Shown here in pieces: positions 19,136 to 27,770 of a DNA stretch of 64,000 nucleotides. Under the pieces are notes generated by a model. The model did not search any database, had not been told where the DNA came from, and saw only the letters and a program-made list of their open reading frames with translations. Positions within the stretch are counted from its first letter, which is position 1, and each line of letters opens with the position of its first letter. Both the position numbers and the translations under genes were made by a program. Source of the DNA: a virus; the IMG/VR virus record IMGVR_UViG_3300025418_000694, positions 1 to 64,000 of that record. The stretch is one strand, 5' to 3'.

Positions 19136-19261
19136 GCTTATATCCTTTGATTCTAGGGGTCGTTTTCCAAATGAGCCGAAGCCCGTATCACATGTGACCT
19201 AACGGTTGTATTGCAGTATTTATTTTGACAATAGATTGCTCAATTGTCTGTATAAATCACT

Positions 19262-20974
19262 TTATTTTTGGTAGTCCTCTGGAACTCTGCGTTGAGGCAG
19301 TTGTGTTCCGTAGGCTTCCGTTACTAGACGAGTACGGACCTTTTGATCGCCAACTTGGGCGGCAACGGTTGCATCATCTAGCAATACTGGTTCTGTAGGT
19401 GCTGGAGCCATCTGATCTATAGGCTTTCCTGGAGTTGAAGTTCCTCCTGGGCCTTGCTCTACAGGGGTAGTTCCTGTAAGCGCCATGATGTCTTGCTCGA
19501 TTTGAGTTTGAATAAGTTTGAGGGCTCCATCTGCCATAGCTTCATCTTGAAGTTCTTGACGGATTTCTGTGAGCTTTTCCTGTGGGAATTCTTCGCCCAA
19601 TATACGCAAAGCTCCTTCTTTGGACTCAAGTCCAAGAGAAAGCATGGATTGAACTTCGTTGATGGCAATTAGCTTGTCAAGAGGAAGTGGCATTGGGAAG
19701 TGGATATATGAACGGAAAGTCAATGGGTCATTAAGGTCTAGTTCAGATACTTGTCCTGGCTTTAGCGGAACTGTGCTTGCGTTAGGGTCCCACTTAAATG
19801 TCTCTGGCTCTTTAAGGGCTAGGTTAAGAAGAACTAATTCATTAACGCGCTGTAGTCCATAAGCGTACTGAACAATCTTTTGGTGGTAACGGTTCATCAA
19901 AGGCTGGAATTGAATAGAGAGAGCAACGCCTGATGTGTTAGAGATAGGCTGTGCTTGTCCCAAAGCAGTTTCTGGAACACCGATCATTTCGTGCATTGAC
20001 TTCTTCATCATTGCAAGGAACTCCATAGCTCCTTTAAGACCTTGTGCTCCGCCTTCTAGATTCTCTACTCGTGCGTCTTTTGGAAGCCCACCCCAGACTT
20101 TGTTAGCGCCCTTTTCAAGCTGAGAAGCTTTTGCACCGATGATAACTGTGACTGGGGCGGCGTGATAGTTAACAATGTCAGCAATATCCGTAGCGGTTTC
20201 GTTGTAAGCGCGGTTAATATTGATAATGTCATTGCAATCAGAAAGACCCCAAGGGCTACCACTAATACGAACGTTTGGTATGTGTACCACAGGAATAGTG
20301 CCAAGCGGGTTTGGGCGCGAGTCAATGAGTTCGTCATTGATGTACTCCTCAATAATGTCGTCGGTAAGGATTTCTGTATAAGTAAATACCTGACGAGTAC
20401 CTTCTAGTGATGTGCCCCAGAAACGATACTTAAGCTTGAAACGGATAAGACGTTCGCGGTCATGTGGATGGAACTCAGGAAAAGCAAAAGAAGAATTGAG
20501 AGGAAGTATACGAACGCGTCCTGGATGTAAACGGCCTGCTGGATCTGTATAGGCCTCTTCGTAAGCAACTTTGATAAAGCAGTCACCAGATACAGTTCCT
20601 TGTTGACCTATTTCCCAAAGTACAGTTGCTTTGTTGTTATCTACTTCCCACACTCGCTCTAAGAGGTCTGGGACAATAGCCTCAGTCTCTTTAGGGCTAC
20701 GAAAGTTAACGCCTTTACCAAATGTAAAGTTAATAATAAAATCTGAGAAAGCACGGTAATAGTTAAGTACCATTTGGGTTTCGCCTGTTTGACGGCGATA
20801 AGACCAGTGATGGCCTAGATACATTGCCCAGTTAAGTGAGTAACGGTTTAGTCTTGGACCGTGTACTTCGAATTCTTCATCAGCTAGCTCAACAAGTCCC
20901 AGTGGGGAAATGGAGATGGTTAGGTCAGATGAGGCTGCACGATAACTCGGTGGGGAGAAATCCATACCGCTCAC
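19262..20974 (-). CDS. Portal protein (570 aa)
   Basis: The size and order (terminase, portal, scaffold, capsid) fit a portal. Sequence features include LNRYSLNWAMYLGHHWSYR near residue 40, MVLNYYRAFSDFIINFTFG near 65, and FIKVAYEEAYTDP near 145. The stem/wing region GVPETALGQAQPISNTSG near 340 has the usual small-residue loop. The C-terminus is helical and Pro-rich. It forms the dodecameric DNA channel at the capsid vertex. Confidence 0.8.
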   Translation of the reverse strand: MSGMDFSPPSYRAASSDLTISISPLGLVELADEEFEVHGPRLNRYSLNWAMYLGHHWSYRRQTGETQMVLNYYRAFSDFIINFTFGKGVNFRSPKETEAIVPDLLERVWEVDNNKATVLWEIGQQGTVSGDCFIKVAYEEAYTDPAGRLHPGRVRILPLNSSFAFPEFHPHDRERLIRFKLKYRFWGTSLEGTRQVFTYTEILTDDIIEEYINDELIDSRPNPLGTIPVVHIPNVRISGSPWGLSDCNDIININRAYNETATDIADIVNYHAAPVTVIIGAKASQLEKGANKVWGGLPKDARVENLEGGAQGLKGAMEFLAMMKKSMHEMIGVPETALGQAQPISNTSGVALSIQFQPLMNRYHQKIVQYAYGLQRVNELVLLNLALKEPETFKWDPNASTVPLKPGQVSELDLNDPLTFRSYIHFPMPLPLDKLIAINEVQSMLSLGLESKEGALRILGEEFPQEKLTEIRQELQDEAMADGALKLIQTQIEQDIMALTGTTPVEQGPGGTSTPGKPIDQMAPAPTEPVLLDDATVAAQVGDQKVRTRLVTEAYGTQLPQRRVPEDYQK

Positions 20975-21037
20975 AAATCACCTCTTTCAAATCTGGACAA
21001 TCTTAGCATAAATGTCAATAAAGGTATAAATCGACAA

Positions 21038-21346
21038 TTAGCGGAAACGTTCACCTCGGATGAGGTTAGGGCCTACTGACTTGGTAACTTTTTTCTTTTG
21101 AGCTTCTTCTTTTTTCTTTTGAGCTTCAGCGGCATAATCACGGAAACGTGGGTCTACTTCTTTTTCAGAAGTTACGAACTTTCCACCCAATTGAACGTAT
21201 CTAGAGTGGACCCAGTGGGCAGCAGCAGGGGAAGGATATGTGCGAAATTTTGAACGTGCTTGAGTTGTAAGCATGTTCCAAAGCTTTTGATTAGCAGGGA
21301 TTTGCTTAGGACCCTTTTTTACTTCTTTGCCTGTGATTAGCGCCAT
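21038..21346 (-). CDS. Hypothetical basic protein between terminase and portal (102 aa)
   Basis: Lys-rich protein, MALITGKEVKKGPKQIPANQ, with a folded-looking core (KLWNMLTTQARSKFRTYPSP; AAAHWVHSRYVQLGGKFV) and a KKKEEAQKKK linker. Position suggests a packaging or head protein. No family recognised. Confidence 0.6.
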   Translation of the reverse strand: MALITGKEVKKGPKQIPANQKLWNMLTTQARSKFRTYPSPAAAHWVHSRYVQLGGKFVTSEKEVDPRFRDYAAEAQKKKEEAQKKKVTKSVGPNLIRGERFR

Positions 21347-21369
21347 TGTAATTTCCTATAGGAAAGCGC

Positions 21370-21394
21370 CCCTGCTAGCACGTGGATAGCAGGG
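21370..21394 (-). terminator. Hairpin downstream of the 132-aa gene
   Basis: CCCTGCTA at 21370-21377 pairs with TAGCAGGG at 21387-21394 (8 bp, 9-nt loop). It lies between two minus-strand genes and lacks a strong U-run, so it may only attenuate. Confidence 0.4.
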
Positions 21395-21412
21395 ACGAAT
21401 TAACCTATTTAA

Positions 21413-21811
21413 TTAGTCGTGGACTACTGAAGGGTTAGCGGCTTTTTGTGGAGCACCGTTACGTGTAACTTCTTCGATACGGTTATCTCCATGATCAGCA
21501 AAACCACCTGCAGAGAATTCCTTTAGGTGATCTGGTGCTTCTACCCAAGCTGCAGAACCAACGTGTGCGCGTTCACGCATTGTCTCTTCTGGAAGCTTTT
21601 CAAATACGTTCACGTTACGGTTTGGACGACCTGCTGCAGGTGTGTAACCTTGCATAGCGCCCTTTGTGAACTCTTGTGGGACGTCTGTATCTGTAGCAAT
21701 ACCTTCTTCAAAACGAAGTGGGCCACGTTGGCCAGGAGTTGCTGGAGATACCTTACGATCATAAACAGTTCCTGATTTTTCTGGGAACTTTGGGTCTGGT
21801 GCAATTGCCAT
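21413..21811 (-). CDS. Hypothetical protein (132 aa)
   Basis: Begins MAIAPDPKFPEKSGTVYDRK. Rich in Pro, Gly and charged residues, likely poorly structured, with TPGQRGPLRFEEGIATDTDV and NVNVFEKLPEETMRERAHV segments. It lies directly after the terminase gene in transcription order. Possibly a minor head or packaging accessory protein. Confidence 0.6.
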   Translation of the reverse strand: MAIAPDPKFPEKSGTVYDRKVSPATPGQRGPLRFEEGIATDTDVPQEFTKGAMQGYTPAAGRPNRNVNVFEKLPEETMRERAHVGSAAWVEAPDHLKEFSAGGFADHGDNRIEEVTRNGAPQKAANPSVVHD

Positions 21812-21886
21812 TGTTTTACTCCTATATTAGGTTGAGGACCTCAGTAAAAGTGTGCTACAGAAAGGCGTTACAGTCAGCCTAAAGTC

Positions 21887-23473
21887 TTAACGGAAAAATG
21901 GAGAGGACGACACTTCTATCTGAGGCATGGTTAGTTCTAGCGTTAGAGAGCATGCTATGGCTAGAGAGTCTGCATAGTCATCGTGGGCATGAGCCTCATC
22001 AGGGGCTTTGGCTAAAAAGTTTGGCCCAGTAAACTTGGTTTCCAAATCTTCTAACTGTTGCCTAAAACGACGATAACTACGAAGCTTTCTAGTTTTAGCG
22101 TGGGCAGGCCAGCTAATTAACTCTCTGTCAATAAGAGCCTTTAAGTGCTTCCAACGTTTAGATTGTTCAGGCTGACTGCTTCCTACAGCAATAACTTCTG
22201 CTCTAGGGATAAGAAGCTTTAAGCGCTGGGCAACTGCGTCACCCACACCATTAGCGTCTACCCCAACATACATAACGTTATAGTTTTCAAGGAACTTAGT
22301 GATTTGGAAGTACTGGTCTTCCCAGTCATCTCCTTGAAGCTCCAACCAATTAAGAACTCTGTGGTCGTAGTAACCAAACTCATCTGGACGGTCCCAGTCT
22401 ACCCACACCACAGTTACTACAGTTGAGTCAATCTTACGTGCTGGGTCAATCCCTACAACTACAGGGGTTCTATGCCAAGCACGAACAATTTCCATAGAGG
22501 TATCGCCCAGCTTATCCATTGCAGTAGAGGTTACAAACATTCCTCTTTCTAGCAACCATTTGCAGTTATACGACATTTGGAACTCGTCTGAGTCTTCTCC
22601 AATGCGTAGCTTTTCACGCTTGATATGCTTCTCATAGTTAGCGTTAACTTTAATAACGTCACGCCAAGTCCACTCAAAGTGATTTTGTCGCCTGCTCTTA
22701 CTAGTCTGACGTCGTTTATTTAGTTGAATGCTGTTGTAAAAGTTATTTTTGTGTGTTGTTGGAGTCCCTGTTTTAACCATAGTTCCAGCGTAGTAAGCCA
22801 ACATAGGAGCAATAGATTTAGATACTACAAAGTCATCTGCCTCTTGGCACTCATCAATAACAATAAGATGGAAGGACTTAGATTCAATTTTAGCTCTAGG
22901 GTTAGCTGTCATCATCATTAGAGATGAGCCAGAATTCTTTAATTTAATTTGACGGGTTACTCCCGCAACTCTGCCTACGCTGTCATCAATCTCAGGGTCA
23001 CCAAGGATTTCAAGTGCTCGCTCGCTAGTAAGGCGGTTTACTGTACGACCAAATAGGGTTTCTACCTGACCTTCAACTGGAGCAAACATACCGATCATAA
23101 TGCCATCTTTAAATTTACCGAGAAGGTCTGGGTACATCTTTGCTAAACGTGGTAGTAGAACCATCAAAGTTGCAATGGTATTAGCAATAGTCTCTGACTT
23201 ACCCGACTGACGGGCTGCCAGAGCTGTTATCTCTTCACTATCGTTAATAATTATAGACTCAATAATGCGTCTAGCCAAAGGCATTTGATATGGGTGAAGT
23301 TCGTGACCTACAAGAGCGGTTTGAAATTCTACGCAACGGTCTACTAGATTTTTGACAAACTCCTTGGAGAGTTCATCCAGCCCGTCGTCGTCTTCGCCTT
23401 CTTCAATTTCAGGCTCTTCGTCCTCAAGTTCATCTGGATAGAACTCGTCTTCTTCGTCGATTAATTGTTCCAT
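21887..23473 (-). CDS. terL: Terminase large subunit (528 aa)
   Basis: The ATPase that packages DNA into the prohead and cuts it. An acidic N-terminal tail (about residues 5-35) precedes the ATPase domain. Walker A is the variant ARQSGKS at residues 87-93 and Walker B is LIVIDE at 203-208, followed by CQEAD. The coupling motif is KTGTPT. The nuclease domain has VGIDPARKIDSTVV and YVGVDANGVGDAVAQRL with the expected acidic residues, and a late DDYADSLAIA supplies the last metal ligand. No small terminase gene is recognisable next to it. Confidence 0.9.
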   Translation of the reverse strand: MEQLIDEEDEFYPDELEDEEPEIEEGEDDDGLDELSKEFVKNLVDRCVEFQTALVGHELHPYQMPLARRIIESIIINDSEEITALAARQSGKSETIANTIATLMVLLPRLAKMYPDLLGKFKDGIMIGMFAPVEGQVETLFGRTVNRLTSERALEILGDPEIDDSVGRVAGVTRQIKLKNSGSSLMMMTANPRAKIESKSFHLIVIDECQEADDFVVSKSIAPMLAYYAGTMVKTGTPTTHKNNFYNSIQLNKRRQTSKSRRQNHFEWTWRDVIKVNANYEKHIKREKLRIGEDSDEFQMSYNCKWLLERGMFVTSTAMDKLGDTSMEIVRAWHRTPVVVGIDPARKIDSTVVTVVWVDWDRPDEFGYYDHRVLNWLELQGDDWEDQYFQITKFLENYNVMYVGVDANGVGDAVAQRLKLLIPRAEVIAVGSSQPEQSKRWKHLKALIDRELISWPAHAKTRKLRSYRRFRQQLEDLETKFTGPNFLAKAPDEAHAHDDYADSLAIACSLTLELTMPQIEVSSSPFFR

Positions 23474-23490
23474 ATACGCCTAGTCTATTT

Positions 23491-23527
23491 TAAAAAAAAG
23501 AGCCTAAGTAGTTAAACCTAGGCTCTT
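23491..23527 (-). terminator. Strong rho-independent terminator just upstream of terL
   Basis: AAGAGCCTA at 23498-23506 pairs with TAGGCTCTT at 23519-23527. On the minus strand it is followed by a run of eight U residues. It ends the small-gene operon only about 18 nt before the terL start codon. Confidence 0.8.
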
Positions 23528-23596
23528 ATGCCATCTACGGGGAGAGGAAGAGAGGCGTAGACAATTCTAGCAGAAATGTCTATTTATCGACAAATC

Positions 23597-23860
23597 CTAA
23601 GAACGTCTTGGAGTTCTGTTTCTAAGAGAGTCGAGCATTGCATGGGCGGCCTCTGAGCCCAGTAAAGCTTCATCTAAATACATGTCGTCTCTAGTCCTTT
23701 GGTACATAGATAAACATCTACCAATTTCATAAAGTGATTGATCTACCCAGCTTTCAATCTCAGCTGTTTGCAGTCTAGATACTCGTTTAGCCACCTTTTC
23801 AGAGAAAGGTTTGTCCCACGGCTTTTTATTCTTGGAAAAAAGCTTCATCAAATAATCCAT
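23597..23860 (-). CDS. Hypothetical helical protein (87 aa)
   Basis: Begins MDYLMKLFSKNKKPWDKP. Mostly helical, with WVDQSLYEIGRCLSMYQRT and LDEALLGSEAAHAMLDSL. It overlaps the upstream gene by 35 nt. The last gene before the terL-proximal terminator. Function unknown. Confidence 0.6.
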   Translation of the reverse strand: MDYLMKLFSKNKKPWDKPFSEKVAKRVSRLQTAEIESWVDQSLYEIGRCLSMYQRTRDDMYLDEALLGSEAAHAMLDSLRNRTPRRS

Positions 23861-24125
23861 CTTGTGGTCTCCAGGCGTCTCTGCCTTTCATTGCTCGGTA
23901 TAGAAGTGCATCTATTGAGTCTTCATCATCTAAATCTATATTAGGCTTTTTAAACCATAAACCAAAGTAAAAGCCTGGGTGGGTAAAGGGAATGCGGAGT
24001 ACTAGGCACTTACCTAATCTGTAAGGAGACTCTGTCTCTTGGGTAGTGCCGATCTCTACAATAGGCAATAGGTCTCTATGCCAATACTGTAGTTTTCCGC
24101 CGTATAGTGGTCCGTATGATTTCAT
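23826..24125 (-). CDS. Hypothetical protein (99 aa)
   Basis: Begins MKSYGPLYGGKLQYWHRDLL. Contains a beta-rich core (CLVLRIPFTHPGFYFGLWF) and an acidic helix (NIDLDDEDSIDALLYRAM). The ATG overlaps the preceding stop by one base. Unknown function. Confidence 0.6.
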   Translation of the reverse strand: MKSYGPLYGGKLQYWHRDLLPIVEIGTTQETESPYRLGKCLVLRIPFTHPGFYFGLWFKKPNIDLDDEDSIDALLYRAMKGRDAWRPQDGLFDEAFFQE

Positions 24126-24568
24126 CAGTCAAATAGTACACTAATTTCCTGAGGGAACTGATTCTTGCCTACTTTCCTGTACCCAGCAGAGTCTAGCCCA
24201 GAGTCCTTCATATACTTACCAGTAGAGTCGGTAACCTTTAAGTCCTGCCAGATTTCAATAGGGATATTAGAGTATTCGCAAATGGTCTTATCTCTAAACT
24301 GGACTAGAAGAGTCTCAGTATCCTTCATGTAAGCCAGATTTAAAGCCCTAGGCCTTGCTGCGTTAGTGGTAGGTGCGGCTCTACGCTCAACAGGTTGGGC
24401 AAACTCAATTCCATATTTATCTTCAACGCTCTTATATTTATCCTCTAAATAGGTTGAATTAGTCTTGTCAGCCATGCCAAATACAAGGTTAGTTTTTATA
24501 TCACCTTCGCGCTCTACTTGCTTTTGGCGCTGTTGGTAGTAGTGAAACCCTCTTTGTCTGCCAGCCAT
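24125..24568 (-). CDS. KTSC-domain-like protein (147 aa)
   Basis: The N-terminal half is basic and Gln-rich (FHYYQQRQKQVEREGD). Residues about 85-145 (NLAYMKDTETLLVQFRDKT, then CEYSNIPIEIWQDLK and DSTGKYMKDSGLDSAGYRKV) follow the KTSC pattern: a strand, a short beta hairpin giving Y.Y..VP..VW..L, then a small-residue turn. KTSC domains occur in phage and bacterial small proteins of unclear, possibly nucleic-acid-related, role. Confidence 0.55.
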   Translation of the reverse strand: MAGRQRGFHYYQQRQKQVEREGDIKTNLVFGMADKTNSTYLEDKYKSVEDKYGIEFAQPVERRAAPTTNAARPRALNLAYMKDTETLLVQFRDKTICEYSNIPIEIWQDLKVTDSTGKYMKDSGLDSAGYRKVGKNQFPQEISVLFD

Positions 24569-24831
24569 TATTCCTCACAAACGTGAAGCTCAGTCTCTGT
24601 CTCTAATACTCTTGCCAAACAGACTTTGCATCTTAAATACTTAGGCGGTCTAAAATTATTCTGAGCAGTAGCGCCTGGCAAGAAGTCTGCGCCATCCTCT
24701 GATAAAGCAGGAGTGTAGTCATAGATAATTTCAGGGTCTTGAAGAACCTCTGGTGGGAAAGGCCCCAAGGTCATAACTTCGTGATCAGGAACTGGATGAG
24801 CTTGAATAGCTCTTTTATTTACTATCTTCAC
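24568..24831 (-). CDS. Hypothetical Cys-containing protein (87 aa)
   Basis: Begins MKIVNKRAIQAHPVPDHEV. The C-terminal end CKVCLARVLETETELHVCEE has a CxxC and a further H-x-C, a possible zinc knuckle. Overlaps its neighbours by one base and 17 bases. Unknown function. Confidence 0.55.
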   Translation of the reverse strand: MKIVNKRAIQAHPVPDHEVMTLGPFPPEVLQDPEIIYDYTPALSEDGADFLPGATAQNNFRPPKYLRCKVCLARVLETETELHVCEE

Positions 24832-25087
24832 TCTTAGTCGTCTCTGTTGTAGGTACAGCAGTCGACTTCACAGAAGTTTTCTTCTTTGCAAGTTTGTTTA
24901 CTTCTTCTTTAACCGCTTCAACAGTAGCCTCTGTCTCTTTAGCAATAGGTGCCATTAGAGGGAAGTGACCAGCGTTAGCTCTGTCATGTAACCAATGAGG
25001 GAGGCACTTTGTGCAATAGTTAGCAGGGTTAACTCCTGGGTCAGCATGTGTGTAAGACGCTTCGTTAGAACAATTATCGCACTTCAT
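24815..25087 (-). CDS. Zinc-ribbon-like protein with charged tail (90 aa)
   Basis: Start chosen at ATG 25087 because AGGAGG lies 4 nt upstream; the frame is open 15 codons further but has no site there. Residues 1-30 (MKCDNCSNEASYTHADPG, then YCTKC) form two CxxC pairs, a zinc ribbon. The tail is Lys/Glu/Thr-rich and probably disordered. Confidence 0.6.
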   Translation of the reverse strand: MKCDNCSNEASYTHADPGVNPANYCTKCLPHWLHDRANAGHFPLMAPIAKETEATVEAVKEEVNKLAKKKTSVKSTAVPTTETTKSEDSK

Positions 25088-25120
25088 AAGTCCTCCTAGA
25101 TAATGCCCTAGTATAGCAAA

Positions 25121-25144
25121 AAGGGCGCCCAATAGAGCGCCCTT
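25121..25144 (-). terminator. Terminator after the holin-like gene
   Basis: AAGGGCGC at 25121-25128 pairs with GCGCCCTT at 25137-25144. On the minus strand a U-rich stretch follows. It ends the lysis operon. Confidence 0.75.
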
Positions 25145-25157
25145 AGTGTTTTAATAC

Positions 25158-25337
25158 TTACTTAGCTGGCTTTGAAGCGTGGTCAATAGCGCCCTTAAGG
25201 ACTGGACCAAGGACACCAACAAGAGCAGCCCATGCAACCTTCTTAAGGTCGTGGTTTCCTGTTTGCCAGATTGCTACGCCTGCAGCAGCAGTTGCGTACA
25301 CATAGTGCTCGACAAGAGACTTTGTCTTTGCATTCAT
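25158..25337 (-). CDS. Small holin-like membrane protein (59 aa)
   Basis: Begins MNAKTKSLVEHYVYATAAAG. One or two short hydrophobic segments (YVYATAAAGVAIW and VAWAALVGVLGPVLKGAI) flank a charged loop, with a Lys-rich end. Size and position at the end of the lysis cassette suit a holin or antiholin. ATG has an AGGAG upstream. Not assigned to a known holin family. Confidence 0.55.
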   Translation of the reverse strand: MNAKTKSLVEHYVYATAAAGVAIWQTGNHDLKKVAWAALVGVLGPVLKGAIDHASKPAK

Positions 25338-25340
25338 TTA

Positions 25341-25568
25341 TTACTCCTCTATATTGTTAACATATGGGGTTACGATATGAGAATCTGCCTGAACGTTTGG
25401 TTTAGATGAATCCTCACTGTGAGATGCTACACCCGCTACGGCAGCAGCCGCAACTGCAGCAAGATGCTTAGGATCAGTAGAGTAACCCGTAGCAGCCCAG
25501 GTCCCCATAGCGGCTGTACCTGAAATAGCTACGTGTACTGGATTGGTGACGTTAAGCTTTATTCCCAC
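25341..25568 (-). CDS. Small Ala-rich membrane protein (75 aa)
   Basis: Begins MGIKLNVTNPVHVAISGTAA. Hydrophobic stretches about residues 10-30 and 35-48 (AAVAAAAVAGVAS) suggest membrane insertion. It overlaps the DUF1003-like gene by 17 nt. Possible holin partner; unproven. Confidence 0.5.
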   Translation of the reverse strand: MGIKLNVTNPVHVAISGTAAMGTWAATGYSTDPKHLAAVAAAAVAGVASHSEDSSKPNVQADSHIVTPYVNNIEE

Positions 25569-25878
25569 GTATATGCTCCAAAATCTCTTTTATATGGCGC
25601 CTAACCTCTTCAATGTGGTTATGGGTCTCTTGGTCCAATTTAAGGTCTTTAGTAATAATACGCCTGTCCTCATTGCCTGAACGGTTAGTTGCGTTTAAAA
25701 GTAGACCAGAAAGCAAGATGGACTCTAGTGAAACAGTAAGGGTTAGAAGATTAAATGGGTATGGGTCAAAGATAGCAAAAGCCATCCAAAGAGACCAGAA
25801 AATAATATGTATGATTAAGAACCAAGGGGAGCCAAAAGCAGTAGATGCCCAGTCAGACATCTTTTGAAAGTACTTCAC
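25552..25878 (-). CDS. DUF1003-like membrane protein (108 aa)
   Basis: FGSPWFLIIHIIFWSLWMAF near residue 16 is the first membrane helix and NLLTLTVSLESILLSGLLL near 43 the second. Both match the DUF1003 pattern (SxxFxxxHxxxWxxW, then LTxxxSxEAxxLSxxxL). The C-terminal third is a soluble charged helix (DQETHNHIEEVRRHIKEIL). It overlaps the endolysin gene by 4 nt, so it probably takes part in lysis or membrane modification. Confidence 0.7.
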   Translation of the reverse strand: MKYFQKMSDWASTAFGSPWFLIIHIIFWSLWMAFAIFDPYPFNLLTLTVSLESILLSGLLLNATNRSGNEDRRIITKDLKLDQETHNHIEEVRRHIKEILEHIRGNKA

Positions 25879-26732
25879 TTACCAGCCTCTTTAATCATAG
25901 AAGAGTAGGTTGCAGCATCTAAACCTTTTGCTCCCTTAATCTTAAACTTATTTTGGTAAACAGGAACTAGCGCCAAGTCTTCAGCGGTTAATGTGCCCGT
26001 AACTAGTTGGCTTGGTAGAAGTCCAGCTTTTTCTAGAGCCCTTTCTACAATCATGGCTGCTTGATTCTTATAGCCAGCTTTAAATGCAGATGTTCCAGGA
26101 AAAGGTGGAGCAACAATTACTGTAGGTGGCTTTGTTTGTGTTGGGCCTGAGTTATTGTGGAGAACAGCGGCTCCGCCACCTGTAAGGGCTGTAGCACCCG
26201 CAACACCTGTTGCAAGTGTTTTATTTGTTCCTACGGATTTAGCAGGAGTAGAACTGCCAGAGTAATTAGGACGGCATATAGCCATTACGTATAGATATGG
26301 TCTGTGCCTTAGGTAAACACCGTTACCGTTTGCTTGAGAGGCAGTTAGAGCATGGTCAGGGCTAGTATTACCGCCAATAGTTGTTATGCCGTCTTTAGAG
26401 GCACCAACAATAATCTCAACATGGTCAGGTTGACCATGGCCAGCAAAACTGTAAAAGACTATATCTCCTGGTAGACCGTCATATTTACCTACCACTTGTT
26501 TATTTTTTTGAAACCAAGCTAGACCATCTGGGCAGTAAGAAAAACCTTTTTGTGTTTGAGCTGCAACAAGGTGGGCAGCGTTAGCTTGGGCAAAACACCA
26601 GGAAACGAACATGGCGCAGTAAGGCTGGTTGTTTACCCCGTACCAAGCCCCGTATATGTTGTCGTTGTTAGGGCCTTCAACAAAACCTACTTGCTTTTGG
26701 GCAATGTTTACAATATCTAATCCTGCTGTCAC
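25875..26732 (-). CDS. CHAP-domain endolysin (285 aa)
   Basis: Cell-wall amidase/endopeptidase. The N-terminal domain (about residues 1-150) has the CHAP/NlpC-like catalytic Cys in QPYCAMFVSWCFAQA near residue 38 and His in QPDHVEIIVGA near 103. A linker with Ala/Gly/Thr follows. The C-terminal 70 residues (FKAGYKNQAAMIVERALEKA) look like a small wall-binding or peptidoglycan-binding-type helical domain. No signal peptide, so release needs a holin, consistent with the small membrane genes downstream. Confidence 0.8.
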   Translation of the reverse strand: MTAGLDIVNIAQKQVGFVEGPNNDNIYGAWYGVNNQPYCAMFVSWCFAQANAAHLVAAQTQKGFSYCPDGLAWFQKNKQVVGKYDGLPGDIVFYSFAGHGQPDHVEIIVGASKDGITTIGGNTSPDHALTASQANGNGVYLRHRPYLYVMAICRPNYSGSSTPAKSVGTNKTLATGVAGATALTGGGAAVLHNNSGPTQTKPPTVIVAPPFPGTSAFKAGYKNQAAMIVERALEKAGLLPSQLVTGTLTAEDLALVPVYQNKFKIKGAKGLDAATYSSMIKEAGK

Positions 26733-27229
26733 TGGTAAATAAGCCTCTCAGCTAAATCTCCTGGAACTACTAGGTAGTCGGGTTTATCTACCAAAGTCAC
26801 TCCTGCTTTAAGGTAACAGGCTTGAACTAGTTCAGAGCATATAAATCCATCTTTAGCTGCAATCCTCTTTAGCAGTGGCAGGTTAGCCAGTATCTTTAGC
26901 CCAAGTATACGAAAGGTTAGAAGGGCTATAGTAAAAAACCCGTAGTGCTCACCAATAGCGTCTACAGCAGAATTAACAATAGTTTCTCTTTGTTTTTCAG
27001 TTAGCCGCTCATGCTTGTTCCAAGCAATATCTTTATAGTTAGCTGTTGGGCTTGGTTTTACTCCAGTAGGATCGGCACCAATAATAAAGTCTTTATCTAT
27101 ATAAATAAAGCAGTGATTCCAACGAGAGAAGGTGCCTAAGCGTATTAGAAAGCCAAAGAAGCCATTGGTCTTAACTACCCCATAATCTCCTGGTCTAGGC
27201 TTATACATACTCTTATTGGCGCTCTTCAA
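26729..27229 (-). CDS. YiiX/permuted NlpC/P60-like cysteine hydrolase (166 aa)
   Basis: RPGDYGVVKTNGFFGFLIRL at the N-terminus is the usual DxxL/G..I strand-turn of the YiiX group. RWNHCFIYIDKDFIIGAD near residue 36 carries the His, and DGFICSELVQACYLKAGV near 130 carries the Cys of the permuted catalytic set. These enzymes act on peptidoglycan or lipid amide bonds. It overlaps the endolysin gene by ATGA. It gives the phage a second cysteine hydrolase in the lysis cassette. Confidence 0.7.
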   Translation of the reverse strand: MKSANKSMYKPRPGDYGVVKTNGFFGFLIRLGTFSRWNHCFIYIDKDFIIGADPTGVKPSPTANYKDIAWNKHERLTEKQRETIVNSAVDAIGEHYGFFTIALLTFRILGLKILANLPLLKRIAAKDGFICSELVQACYLKAGVTLVDKPDYLVVPGDLAERLIYQ

Positions 27230-27554
27230 TATGAGATTGAACTCTTCCCTCTAATCTAGAAAGGTCTTTAACAATCTCAATTTGATTGACGCGTAACTCC
27301 TTTACATCTGTCTTGACTTCGCTGACGTCCTCTTTTAACTCTTTGACAATAGGAAGAATCTGCAGTTTAATAGCGTCGTTAATTGAACTGCCGTGATTAG
27401 GGCGAAGCTCTTCTAAGCTTGGGCGAATCTCATCCAGGTATTCTTTAAGAGCTTCTGTTGAATGCTGCTTTACATACCATCTAGCGATACCTGTTAGGGC
27501 ACCTGCTATAAAAAGGGAGGAAGATATCGTTGCAGTGATTGTGGCTAAATCCAT
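27213..27554 (-). CDS. Membrane-anchored coiled-coil protein (113 aa)
   Basis: One N-terminal transmembrane segment (TISSSLFIAGALTGIARWYV) precedes a long coiled coil (LKEDVSEVKTDVKELRVNQ; IVKDLSRLEGRVQSHIEE). This resembles actinophage membrane proteins in lysis cassettes, which may act as holin-like or spanin-like factors. First gene of the lysis operon. Confidence 0.6.
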   Translation of the reverse strand: MDLATITATISSSLFIAGALTGIARWYVKQHSTEALKEYLDEIRPSLEELRPNHGSSINDAIKLQILPIVKELKEDVSEVKTDVKELRVNQIEIVKDLSRLEGRVQSHIEERQ

Positions 27555-27687
27555 TAGGAATCCAGTTCTTTATAGTAGATTAGACTAGATGCACGAATGT
27601 TGTCCAGAGAATTTGCACAAAAATGAACGATTTGTATAGTTTTACATATAAATACATAAATTTCTGCCTCAAACACACCCTCTTAAC

Positions 27688-27717
27688 TTGACATGGCCTG
27701 TATCTCTGGTGTTTTAT
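27688..27717 (+). promoter_or_regulatory. Sigma-70-like promoter for the lytic transglycosylase gene
   Basis: TTGACA at 27688-27693 is a perfect -35. An 18-nt spacer leads to TTTTAT at 27712-27717. The gene's GAGAGGAG ribosome binding site lies further down. The 27555-27770 gap is a divergent region that must also hold the promoter of the minus-strand lysis operon, which I could not place. Confidence 0.5.
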
Positions 27718-27770
27718 AGAGTATGAGAGAACCAGTAATGGTTCTTTTTTGTTTACTGAGAGGAGCAGCA

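Noticed and set aside
19136-19261. Possible minus-strand promoter (TTGAGC-N17-AATACT) before the scaffold gene
   Set aside because: Spacing is right but the hexamers are weak and the gap has several equally poor alternatives. Not listed as a feature.
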